Part shown: piece after piece, positions 45,640-56,505 of the stretch | Layout of the letters: each line of letters starts with the position of its first letter | Numbering within the stretch: position 1 is the stretch's first letter | Assembly: GCA_021738725.1 (NCBI GenBank) | Contig: JAIPBE010000012.1 | Span: 1-64,000, forward strand | From: Saprospiraceae bacterium | Lineage (GTDB): Bacteria > Bacteroidota > Bacteroidia > Chitinophagales > Saprospiraceae | Direction of reading: 5' to 3' | Length of the DNA stretch: 64,000 nt | The notes under the pieces: generated by a model | Database searches by the model: none | What the model was told of the DNA's origin: nothing | Seen by the model: the letters and a program-made list of their open reading frames with translations, nothing else | Position numbers and translations under genes: made by a program

Positions 45640-45920
45640 TTGTCAGTTGTCGGTTGGCAGTGGAGAGTTGGGAGTGGAGGAGTCGAAGAGAAAGGTTATT
45701 GCGTGATTTCGTTATTGCGTGATTTCGAAAATCAAGGCGGTATCAACACGAATCAGGCAAGTACACGGGGTGAAATCGGAAATCGGAAGTGCGTAGGCGG
45801 AACCTGAATGGACGTAGCCACTTTGACACGGTTGGTTCGCTTCAGGTTTTGGTCATTCGAATTTCGGGTCTGAGATTTATTTGAGATTTGCTTTTTGTGC
45901 TTTGGAATTTTCTCTCCCGC
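45640..45920. repeat. intergenic repeats including 76-bp dispersed repeat copy A
   Basis: The 441-nt gap (45616-46056) shows no convincing gene. It holds heptad-like GTTGTCG/GTTGGCA/GTGGAGA text (45645-45681) and a 76-bp unit (45695-45770) repeated at 51765-51840 with two visible mismatches. An AT-rich segment at 45850-45920 is related by inversion to 35640-35700. Confidence 0.75.
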
Positions 45921-46056
45921 TTTTGGCCGATCCATCTTGATATGACCTTTCTCAAAAACCAATGTTGATTCGAGTGTCTCGCTCGAACCCGCTATTGCGT
46001 GTGTCTCACAGCAACTCTAAGGATGATATTTTCTTATGGAGGCTGTAATTAATTAT

Positions 46057-47598
46057 TCACTCATGTATCACTACTACCCGGCTCGTTGCCACCGGCTGCT
46101 GATCGGAGAACAGCTGCAAGATATAGGTGCCATTGGGGACCTGCGATGTATCCCAGGTATGTAGGTAGGCATAAGGTGTATAGCGATGCCGGTGTACTTC
46201 CCTGCCCAGAGCATCAACAATGATCAATTCGGTATCCTGCCGACCGTATTCTGACAGAGTAATTTCGATCTGAACGGGGCCACTGGCCGGATTAGGGTAA
46301 ATCTTCAGTTCACCTTGCGGGCCAGGCTCGGCCACAGACGTGCTCAGCGTATCGCAGGGGCTGCCCTCCATGGCACCGAGGCGGTAGTTGGGGTAGTGAA
46401 CCAGGGAGTTGTGTGTGTACACAGGTAGATCGATCTCGTTGATGGTCAATTCGCATTCATTACCTGGTAACTCGGGGTATTTGAGGACATGCAGACACAG
46501 GCCAGAACCCGTTGGTGCAATGTAAATCCTCCCGTCCGGACCCAGTTGAGCCAGCCCCCGGCCAATATTGCATTTGAATTTTGTTTCACCAAGCAACTCA
46601 AGAGGCGTCAACTTCAGCGTGTCGGCCCAGAGGTCTACCTGGTAGCATGGAGCATTGTTGAGGATATACAGATACCTCCCGGATGGAGAAAACTCCATAT
46701 CCCCGATAGTCCCTGCTCCAGCCACCACAATGGGCTCATCAAAGGCCAGAGTGCGGTAGCTGGTGAAGGTGCCTGAGCAGCGGTCAAAATCATACACCGT
46801 CAACGCTGTATCTGTATTGATCCGGGCCATCTGGGTGCCCTGTTGATTCATGACCAGGAATCCAAAGGATCCCGCTGCTGGGATATCTGCCTTATATCCC
46901 TTTCCCAGAAATTGAATAAATGGTCCTTGAATTCCTTTGTCTGTCAACAAAAAAGAAAAGAACTTATTGGTGTACAATTGCGCCCCGATGATCCACCAGT
47001 CACGCCCATTGGCGTGTTGCGCCACTTCCATATTCTCAAAAGTGTCTTTGACCAGTACCACATTCTTTTCCAATACCTCCCCCAATCCATCCATGCCGCC
47101 ATCGGTCTTGATCTTGCTATATCTTATATCACCTATAAAGGTGGAATACCCCTCAATAAAACTTTCGCCATGTACCAACTCACCATGAATAAGATATGAC
47201 AAATTTAAATTTCCTCCAGGATCTGGCAATGGCACAATAGCATTGGAGGCTGCATAGGACTGAGATTGCTTTTCCCAAATTTCCCCATAATTGAGGCTGT
47301 CTCCGTTCTCCATGATCACACCGGCGGTGTTAAACACGGCCTTACCATTTGAGTAATATTTCAGGTTTCCTTCAGCATCCGACCAGGTAGTGGAGCCCGT
47401 GTTCAGACGGTAACGGCCATGCATAGGAATGGTGTCGAAATCCAAACCAGACTCAGCATGAATAACAGAAATAATTTCAAATAAAGGAAAGGTATCGACA
47501 ATGGTCGCTGCACCCATCACCCAATTGTGATCGTATTTCTGGGCATGAACAGAAATGGCAAATCCTATAAAACCGCATAAGAAGACAATCTTTTTCAT
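46057..47598 (-). CDS. secreted beta-propeller-like protein with T9SS type A sorting domain
   Basis: 513 residues from the ATG at 47598, which gives a clean signal peptide (KKIVFLCGFIGFAISVHAQ); the frame is open to 47658. The body has strand-rich repeats resembling a lactonase/WD40-type propeller (GDMEFSPSGRYLYILNN, RGLAQLGPDGRIYIAP, DAEGNLKYYSNGKAVFN). This recalls the N-terminal part of many CHU_C proteins. The C-terminus is a T9SS type A tail (LKIYPNPASGPVQIEI, IVDALGREVHRH, VPNGTYILQLFSDQ). It follows the beta-helix gene after a terminator, so it is probably separately transcribed. Confidence 0.85.
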   Translation of the reverse strand: MKKIVFLCGFIGFAISVHAQKYDHNWVMGAATIVDTFPLFEIISVIHAESGLDFDTIPMHGRYRLNTGSTTWSDAEGNLKYYSNGKAVFNTAGVIMENGDSLNYGEIWEKQSQSYAASNAIVPLPDPGGNLNLSYLIHGELVHGESFIEGYSTFIGDIRYSKIKTDGGMDGLGEVLEKNVVLVKDTFENMEVAQHANGRDWWIIGAQLYTNKFFSFLLTDKGIQGPFIQFLGKGYKADIPAAGSFGFLVMNQQGTQMARINTDTALTVYDFDRCSGTFTSYRTLAFDEPIVVAGAGTIGDMEFSPSGRYLYILNNAPCYQVDLWADTLKLTPLELLGETKFKCNIGRGLAQLGPDGRIYIAPTGSGLCLHVLKYPELPGNECELTINEIDLPVYTHNSLVHYPNYRLGAMEGSPCDTLSTSVAEPGPQGELKIYPNPASGPVQIEITLSEYGRQDTELIIVDALGREVHRHRYTPYAYLHTWDTSQVPNGTYILQLFSDQQPVATSRVVVIHE

Positions 47599-47612
47599 AC
47601 TCAGAAATTTAG

Positions 47613-47641
47613 AAAAAAGGAGGGGGCGAATTGCCCCCTCC
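47613..47641 (-). terminator. terminator after the beta-helix T9SS gene
   Basis: A perfect 9-bp stem GGAGGGGGC/GCCCCCTCC (47619-47627 with 47633-47641) has a 5-nt loop and is followed on the minus strand by T6. It lies 14 nt past the stop of the gene at 47655. Confidence 0.85.
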
Positions 47642-47654
47642 CAATAACTGGATT

Positions 47655-50717
<3,063 letters not shown>

Positions 50718-50992
50718 TGTAAGGGGGTTATTGGGTAAAGAATGCCTTGAAGTTATTGATATATTGCTCAGAATGTCAATAGCAAAAACGAAATATTGAG
50801 CAAATGTCACATATTTAACATTCCAGGGCTATTTCCTATCCTCATTATTGAGGACCAAAAATGAAAAAATCAAACCTGATTTTCAAAGAGTCCAATTTTT
50901 TAGTCCTTCGGCACAAAATTTATAAAGAAATATCACATTCGAAAGATGAAAAACAAGCAAGGAGAATAGTTTCCCCACATCATTCATTTTTA

Positions 50993-51167
50993 GGAACCAG
51001 GAACCAGGGACCAGGGCCGAGAAAGGTGTTGGGCGTTGGGTATTGGGCGTTGGCTTTACCCCGGGCTCGAAAACGGGGTTATTTCGTTAAGGCGTTATTG
51101 CGTTATTTCGAGGAATGAGGAACCAGGAATGAGGAACCAGGAATGAGGGCCGAGGGATGAGGACCGA
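50993..51167. repeat. period-7 repeat runs (GGAAYSA, GTTGGGC)
   Basis: GGAACCA, GGAACCA, GGGACCA, GGGCCGA run in register at 50993-51020. GTTGGGC, GTTGGGT, ATTGGGC run at 51028-51048. GGAATGA and GGAACCA alternate over eight heptamers at 51112-51167. The whole 50718-51866 gap (about 1.15 kb) holds no convincing gene; its first 270 nt are AT-rich and unremarkable. Confidence 0.85.
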
Positions 51168-51179
51168 GAAAGGTGTTGG

Positions 51180-51658
51180 GCGTTGGGAATTGGGCGTTGG
51201 CTTTACCCCGGCTTCGAAAACGGGGTTATTTCGTTAAGGCGTTATTTCGAGGAATGCTTGCCCGCCGGGACGGGAGGAACCAGGTCCCGGGAGGAAATAT
51301 CACGTTGAACTTTAAACTGGCTCCCCGAGACTTCGGGGACGCCTTGAACGTTAAACATTCAAGCTACGAACAGGGGTGCCCAGCAACAGGCTAGGACAAA
51401 CCAGGAACTAGGAATGCCTACCCGCGTTGGGAATTGGGCGTTGGCTTTACCCCGGCTTCGAAAACGGGGTTATTTCGTTAAGGCGTTATTTCGAGGAATG
51501 CTTGCCCGCCGGGGCGGGAGGAACCAGGTCCCGGGAGGAAATATCACGTTGAACTTTAAACTGGCTCCCCGAGACTTCGGGGACGCCTTGAACGTTAAAC
51601 ATTCAAGCCACGAACAGGGGTGCCCAGCAACAGGCTAGGACAAACCAGGAACTAGGAA
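51180..51658. repeat. tandem duplication of a 235-bp unit
   Basis: 51180-51414 and 51424-51658 are direct copies, 244 bp apart, with only two mismatches that I could find. Each copy carries a CGAAAACGGGGTTATTTCG segment, a CCCGCCGG palindrome and the GTTGAAC-hairpin-TTGAAC element. A third, partial copy of the left end lies at about 51042-51115. Short frames within each copy encode near-identical 73-residue products that look fortuitous. Confidence 0.92.
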
Positions 51659-51764
51659 CGCAGGAACAAGGAACAAAGGAATGGCAGCTCGCTGAGGCGG
51701 AATGAGTCAAGGGGTCGAGGCTTGCCCGCCGAAGCTTTAGCGTAGGAGGGAGTGGAGGAGAAAA

Positions 51765-51840
51765 GTTATTGCGTGATTTCGTTATTGCGTGATTTCGAAA
51801 ATCAAGGCGATATCAACACGAATTAGGCAAGTACACGGGG
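51765..51840. repeat. 76-bp dispersed repeat copy B
   Basis: This matches 45695-45770 at all but two positions: tandem TTATTGCG/TGATTTCG octamers, then AAAATCAAGGCG and a conserved end CAAGTACACGGGG. It lies directly before the gltX stop. Confidence 0.9.
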
Positions 51841-51866
51841 CGAAAGGCGAATAGCGAAAAGCGGCT

Positions 51867-53411
51867 CTACCCGCAAATCCGATCAAAATCCCCCATCGCC
51901 TTCTTCAGTCGGGCCAGACTGCGTTCCTTACCCAGCACTTCCATCATTTCAAAGACACCGGGGCCCTTCATGGTGCCAGCCAGGGCCAGGCGGAAGAGGG
52001 GCAGAACGGCACCGAAGCCGATCTGGTTTTCTTCCAGATATTGTTTGACCAGGTTTTCCAGCTCTTCGGTGGAGAAATCGTCCCGCGATGTCAATTGGGT
52101 CATGATGGCTTCCAGGTGGGTGCGCGATTCCGGTTTCCAGCGCTTGCGCACCATAGCTTCATCATATGCCTCCACATCGGTGAAGAAGTAAGATCCCTGT
52201 GTCGGGATCTCCAAAGTATAGCTGACTCGTTCCTTCATCAGGTCGCACACCTTTGCCAGGAAGGTGAGGTCACTCTGCCAACCATTGGCTTCCACCAACG
52301 GGGTGATCTGCTTCGCCAGCTCATGAGAAGGGGTGGATTGCAGGTATTGCTGGTTATACCATTGGGCCTTGTCGAAATCGAAGCGTGCTCCGCTTTTGTG
52401 GATGCGGTCGATAGAGAACGCTTTGATCAATTCCTCTATGCTGAAGATCTCCTGTTCTGTACCCGGGTTCCACCCCAGAAAGGCGAGGAAGTTGACCACT
52501 GCGCGTGGATCGAAACCGGTCTCCCGAAAGCCGACGAAGGAATCCTCTTCAGATTCTCCCTGCCAGGAAAGTGGGAACACGGGCATGCCGAATCGGGCGC
52601 CGTCCCGCTTGCTGAGTTTACCCTTTCCATCCGGTTTCATGATCAGCGGCAGATGGGCAAAAGCGGGCATGGTGTCCTCCCATCCCAATCCGCGGTAGAG
52701 TAAGACATGGTGTGCGGTACTGGGTAGCCATTCCTCACCCCGGATCACATGGGTGATACCCATCAGGTGGTCATCAACGATATTGGCGAGGTGGTAGGTG
52801 GGCATGCCGTCGGTTTTGAGCAGCACTTTATCGTCCAGTTCATCTGATCGGAAAACGACATCACCGCGGATCTCATCCTGGACATGGATCTCCTGTCCCG
52901 GATCAATTTTCAGGCGGATGATAAAGTCTTCTCCTTCATTCATCCGGTAAGTCACATCTTCCGGGTCCATGCTCAGGCTGTTGCGCATATCCATCCGGAT
53001 CCGGTGATCATATTGGGGCGCCTGATTGCCCGCCTGCTTCAATCGCTCGCGCATGGCATCCAGGTCCTGTTCCCGATCAAAGGCGTAGTAGGCTTGCCCG
53101 CTGGCGACCAGCTGCTCGGCATACTGCCGGTAAAGGTCCTTGCGCTCTGACTGCCGGTAGGGGCCTACTTCTCCCCCATGGTTGGGTCCCTCATCCGGGA
53201 CGATTCCGCACCAGGCCAGTGCCTCGAGGATGTAGGCTTCAGCACCCGGGACGTACCGGTTCTGATCGGTATCCTCAATGCGAAGGATAAAGGTGCCGCC
53301 TTGCTGGCGGGCAAACAACATATTGTATAGTGCGGTGCGCACACCGCCTATGTGGAGAGCGCCGGTTGGGCTGGGAGCGAATCGTACACGAACGGGTTTG
53401 TTCTGGGTCAT
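51867..53411 (-). CDS. gltX: glutamyl-tRNA synthetase
   Basis: 514 residues of class I GluRS, which charges tRNA-Glu (and tRNA-Gln in organisms using the transamidation route). The HIGH-type motif is FAPSPTGALHIGGVRTALYN starting at 11 (HIGG at 20-23). IEDTDQNRYVPGA follows at 45-57, HVIRGEEWLPSTAHH at 221-235 and the KMSKS-type KLSKRDG at 265-271. The C-terminal anticodon-binding region has WNPGTEQEIFSIEELI and FDFDKAQWYNQQYLQ. The 5' side carries two terminator-like hairpins between a -7 element and the start codon, which suggests leader control. Confidence 0.95.
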   Translation of the reverse strand: MTQNKPVRVRFAPSPTGALHIGGVRTALYNMLFARQQGGTFILRIEDTDQNRYVPGAEAYILEALAWCGIVPDEGPNHGGEVGPYRQSERKDLYRQYAEQLVASGQAYYAFDREQDLDAMRERLKQAGNQAPQYDHRIRMDMRNSLSMDPEDVTYRMNEGEDFIIRLKIDPGQEIHVQDEIRGDVVFRSDELDDKVLLKTDGMPTYHLANIVDDHLMGITHVIRGEEWLPSTAHHVLLYRGLGWEDTMPAFAHLPLIMKPDGKGKLSKRDGARFGMPVFPLSWQGESEEDSFVGFRETGFDPRAVVNFLAFLGWNPGTEQEIFSIEELIKAFSIDRIHKSGARFDFDKAQWYNQQYLQSTPSHELAKQITPLVEANGWQSDLTFLAKVCDLMKERVSYTLEIPTQGSYFFTDVEAYDEAMVRKRWKPESRTHLEAIMTQLTSRDDFSTEELENLVKQYLEENQIGFGAVLPLFRLALAGTMKGPGVFEMMEVLGKERSLARLKKAMGDFDRICG

Positions 53412-53428
53412 AACCTGGATTGAGGCTC

Positions 53429-53448
53429 AAAAAAGGCGGATTTTCCGC
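53429..53448 (-). terminator. terminator-like hairpin 2 in the gltX leader
   Basis: Stem GCGGA/TCCGC (53444-53448 with 53436-53440 on the plus strand) has a 3-nt loop. It is followed on the minus strand by C and T6, and lies 18 nt before the gltX ATG. Confidence 0.6.
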
Positions 53449-53465
53449 AATTTGAACGAAAATGT

Positions 53466-53493
53466 AAAAAAAAGAGAGCGCCCTGGCAGCGCT
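53466..53493 (-). terminator. terminator-like hairpin 1 in the gltX leader / end of a small RNA
   Basis: AGCGC (53489-53493) pairs with GCGCT (53477-53481) around a 7-nt loop. CTC and T8 follow on the minus strand. No minus-strand protein gene ends here, so it is either an attenuator of gltX or the end of an RNA of about 80 nt. Confidence 0.6.
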
Positions 53494-53550
53494 TCGGATC
53501 ACCCTGACGTTTCCTTGCCGTAGGCACAGGATCGCCCGGGTTTCCGCTCG

Positions 53551-53558
53551 CAAAGGTA
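53551..53558 (-). promoter_or_regulatory. -7 element for the gltX leader
   Basis: On the minus strand TACCTTTG fits TAnnTTTG. It predicts transcription from about 53545, with a leader of about 130 nt before gltX. No -33 TTTG at the usual spacing is visible. Confidence 0.45.
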
Positions 53559-53627
53559 AACATTCGCAAACGGAGATATTCACGTGAACCTTCTGAGCTG
53601 ATAAACCTTTTGTTGAGCACTGTCACT

Positions 53628-54296
53628 ATGTATCTCGTTCGTACTCCCCGCATCATCCAATCCCTCTTTCCGAGGTTTACCTGGCGTCTTCCTGAAAATG
53701 ACAAGGTCATTCATCTCACCTTTGATGATGGTCCTATTCCGGAAGTCACACCCTGGGTCCTTGAACAGCTGGAGCGCTACGATGCCCGCGCCACATTTTT
53801 CTGTGTGGGTCACAACGTGGAAAAGCATCCTGACATTTATCAGCAGGTCGTTGAGGCCGGTCATCTGACCGGCAACCACACGTACAATCATCTCGATGGC
53901 TGGACGACAGACAATATGACCTACCTCCGCAATGTGCGGAAGGCAGCCCGGATGGTCAATTCCAATCTTTTTCGTCCACCGTATGGCCGGATCCTGCCCA
54001 GTCAGGCACATTTTCTGCAGCGCCACTATCAGGTGGTGATGTGGGATGTTCTCAGTGGCGATTTTGATCCAGATCTCTCACCCGCATCTTGTTTGGCCAA
54101 TGTGCTGGATAATGTCCGGCCCGGTTCCATCGTTGTGATGCACGACAGTCTCAAATCCTTCGAAACCCTGAAGTTTGTCCTCCCTCGCCTCCTGGCCGAG
54201 CTGGATGCGCAGGGGTATCGATTTGAGGTGGTCCCGCAAGCTGTGGAGGCAGAGGAACTGGTGCCACAAGGCATGCCCGCTTTGCAGACGGCCTGA
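53628..54296 (+). CDS. polysaccharide deacetylase (NodB homology)
   Basis: 222 residues of the CE4 family, which removes N- or O-acetyl groups from peptidoglycan or other glycans. NodB motif 1 is HLTFDDGP with Asp33-Asp34, motif 2 is GNHTYNH with His84 and His88 (metal ligands), motif 3 is FRPPYGR at 115-121, and the late motif is GSIVVMHDS with the catalytic His. There is no signal peptide, so it is cytoplasmic or exported in an unusual way; a short basic N-terminus precedes the domain. The ATG at 53628 is preferred over a TTG at 53610. It is divergent from gltX. Confidence 0.92.
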   Translation: MYLVRTPRIIQSLFPRFTWRLPENDKVIHLTFDDGPIPEVTPWVLEQLERYDARATFFCVGHNVEKHPDIYQQVVEAGHLTGNHTYNHLDGWTTDNMTYLRNVRKAARMVNSNLFRPPYGRILPSQAHFLQRHYQVVMWDVLSGDFDPDLSPASCLANVLDNVRPGSIVVMHDSLKSFETLKFVLPRLLAELDAQGYRFEVVPQAVEAEELVPQGMPALQTA

Positions 54297-54468
54297 TTTC
54301 CCTTTTCAATTAATCCATCTTATTCTCTGGCCGAATTGTGATTGTACAATTCGTCTGAACACCCTCGTGCTTCCTGATTTCAGAATGGCATACCTTCTCT
54401 GAATGGTATGGAGGGAGGTTATGAGGTTATGAGTTTATGAGAAAACAAGTGACTGGCGTCAAATAGGG

Positions 54469-54551
54469 TATTCGGAATTCGCTGGGTATGGTAAACTTGG
54501 AGGGACGTATCCTGATGAGCTGGTAAAGGGTTATGGGTAAAAGGTAAAGGG
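54469..54551. repeat. intergenic repeat, copies at 54469-54551 and 54681-54760
   Basis: Both copies share TTCGCTG-GGTA-GGTAAACTTGG, AGGGACGTATCCTGATGAG and then GGTAAAG/GGTAATG/GGTAAAA heptamers; they lie about 210 bp apart. The 835-nt gap 54297-55131 holds no gene that I accept. Confidence 0.8.
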
Positions 54552-54791
54552 CCCTGAATTCCAATGTAGAATCTTATTGTAGCAGCGCACCTTTCCCCCG
54601 AGGAATCGGGGCTGAGCACTTCAGTGGCTTCACCACTTGGCATTAGCTTTCCTTCATATGAGACGGTGTTCTGCTTTCGGTAATCGGTATTCGCTGAGTA
54701 CGGTAAACTTGGAGGGACGTATCCTGATGAGCCGGTAATGGGTAATGGGTAAAAGGTAAAGACCAAAACCGGCTGACAGGAAGGGGTTATA

Positions 54792-54825
54792 CCCAGACAT
54801 CCGCCAATTGGCGGTTCGTCCAGGC
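54792..54825. repeat. palindromic element, inverted relative of 26789-26821
   Basis: CCAGACATCCGCC-AATT-GGCGGTTCGTCC forms a hairpin. Its reverse complement matches 26789-26821 except in the loop region. Confidence 0.65.
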
Positions 54826-54927
54826 ACAAAGGAACTCAAGCAAGTCTTCGTCAAAATAAAGTATTCAATCCAAAACAATTGGCTACCAGCCTGGTGTACA
54901 CATAGCTCAACATTCAACTTGAGCACA

Positions 54928-54981
54928 CGTTGAACATTGAACTGGTGCCCCGATCCATCGGGGCCACCTTGAACTTTGAAC
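54928..54981. repeat. GTTGAAC-hairpin-TTGAAC element
   Basis: GTTGAAC and ATTGAAC, a perfect hairpin GCCCCGAT-cc-ATCGGGGC, then CTTGAAC and TTTGAAC. This is the same design as the copies at 163-215 and 51303-51356. Confidence 0.75.
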
Positions 54982-55131
54982 CCAGACTACCACAAAAAGT
55001 GGTACGTCCGGACATCCAAAGGTTTGGTTCAGATCCCAAATCCAGAATCTGCAAATAAGAATGAAAGCAGCCCCCACACAAAAGAGCTCGAGACAACGTT
55101 GATAGAAAAGAACACTAGAACTACTCGACCC

Positions 55132-56343
55132 ATGAGACCTCTCTTTCTATGCTTGCTCCTCTCTCTTTTTGCTTGCCAAAAGGACAATTTGCCTGTCGAT
55201 CAAACGCCCATATCTGTCACAGACGTAGCGGGGGTGGCACAAATGAACCAGATCCTGGCCTGGAAGATCTTCACTCAGGAAAAATCGGCCAAACCGGCAG
55301 AAAATGTGTTGCTTTCACCATTCAGTATTCAAACGGCCATGCTGATGGCCATCAATGGCGCCCATGGAAAGACCTCTGATGAGCTGTTGAGTGTGATGAA
55401 TTGTTCCGGTTGTGATATCCAGGAGATCAACCCGCTTCATCAGGATCTAACGACTCTGCTTACCCAACAAAGTGGACAACCTCAGGTCACGGTAGCCAAT
55501 CACTATTTCTATGACGCCGACCGCATCGCTGTCAAATCGCCCTTCCTGGAGGCCATTAATACCTATTATAATTGCGATGCGTCCAATCTTTCTTTTCAGA
55601 ATGAAGTCCTCGCCCTGAACCAGATCAACGGTTGGGTGAAATCCAATACACAACAGAAGATCGACGCCATTCTCGATCGGATCACGAGTGACGATGTAGC
55701 CTTTCTGATCAATGCCCTCCATTTCAAAGCGGATTGGGCGATCGGATTTGATGAAGAACTCACTGCTTCCCTCCCCTTTACAAAGGAGGATGGACAGCAG
55801 GTGACCGTTGATTTTGTGAACGCAGATCGCGATTTTGCCTTCGTTCAGAATCAGGTGCACAACATGGTTGACATCCCCTTCCAGGACTCGACCTATAGCC
55901 TCAGTTTCATCCAGCCCGCAGCGACGAATAAAGATGTCGATTGGGCATTGACCATGGACGATGTGATTTATAAATCCCTTCTCGACCAACTGACCGTAGA
56001 TCGCGCCATGGTTTTCTTCCCCCGATTGAAATTGGCCTATGAAAATGACCTGATCCAAAGTTTGAAAAACCTGGGCGTCCAGGATGCTTTTTCAGACAGA
56101 GACGCCGACTTCACCCTCATGGGGACTGCCAATCAAAATATCTTCATCAACCAGATCAAACACAAAGCCATCCTGGAGGTCGACGAACATGGGGCGGAGG
56201 GAGCGGCGGTCACATCCATCGGTTTTGGGATCACATCCGCTCCCCCTACGATCAAATTTGATCGCCCGTTCATCCTGGTGTTACGACATATTGCTACACA
56301 GACACCGTTGTTTATTGGGTATGTGGCGGATCCGGCGTTCTAA
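55132..56343 (+). CDS. lipoprotein serpin (serine protease inhibitor family)
   Basis: 403 residues from the ATG at 55132, which gives a lipoprotein signal (PLFLCLLLSLFAC, lipobox Cys15); the frame is open from 54976. The serpin fold is clear: NVLLSPFSIQTAMLMAINGAHGKT (helix B/C region, in two conserved pieces), FLINALHFKADWAIGFDEE, VDIPFQDSTYSLSFIQP, FFPRLKLAYENDL, HKAILEVDEHGAEGAA (RCL hinge) and FDRPFILVLRH with FIGYVADP at the end. The hinge EHGAEGAAVTS has the small residues needed for loop insertion, so it is probably an inhibitory serpin. The reactive bond lies in the following SIGFGITSAPP. It is likely anchored at the envelope to block host, prey or its own proteases. Confidence 0.92.
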   Translation: MRPLFLCLLLSLFACQKDNLPVDQTPISVTDVAGVAQMNQILAWKIFTQEKSAKPAENVLLSPFSIQTAMLMAINGAHGKTSDELLSVMNCSGCDIQEINPLHQDLTTLLTQQSGQPQVTVANHYFYDADRIAVKSPFLEAINTYYNCDASNLSFQNEVLALNQINGWVKSNTQQKIDAILDRITSDDVAFLINALHFKADWAIGFDEELTASLPFTKEDGQQVTVDFVNADRDFAFVQNQVHNMVDIPFQDSTYSLSFIQPAATNKDVDWALTMDDVIYKSLLDQLTVDRAMVFFPRLKLAYENDLIQSLKNLGVQDAFSDRDADFTLMGTANQNIFINQIKHKAILEVDEHGAEGAAVTSIGFGITSAPPTIKFDRPFILVLRHIATQTPLFIGYVADPAF

Positions 56344-56505
56344 TTTTTCTGGTTGATTCCCTGCATTTCTGATCTTCTCTAATTGGATTTTATGTGTCTC
56401 AGATACAAGCTTGAATACAAGTAGCCTGTCCCGGCTATTATAATCGAGATAAAGTGCCTGATTCCCGGCCTATTTGGTTCAATCGGAAGAAAAGGTCGTC
56501 CAGTA

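Noticed and set aside
45753..45962. 69-codon minus-strand frame with a KHKKQISNK-type product
   Set aside because: The basic product is the translation of an AT-rich dispersed repeat that also occurs at 35640-35700.
51173..51638. Two 73-74-codon frames with nearly identical products
   Set aside because: They arise only because the 235-bp unit is duplicated; they run through hairpins and heptad repeats and have no protein features.
50993..51658. Possible CRISPR array
   Set aside because: Repeats are 7-mers in direct contact or a 235-bp duplication; there are no 20-40-bp repeats with unique spacers and no cas genes.
53466..53545. SRP RNA (ffs) candidate
   Set aside because: GTCAGG and a nearby TCCGAAG are present, but the diagnostic GGAAGGAAGCAGC-type apical region is not; kept only as an unassigned leader or small RNA.
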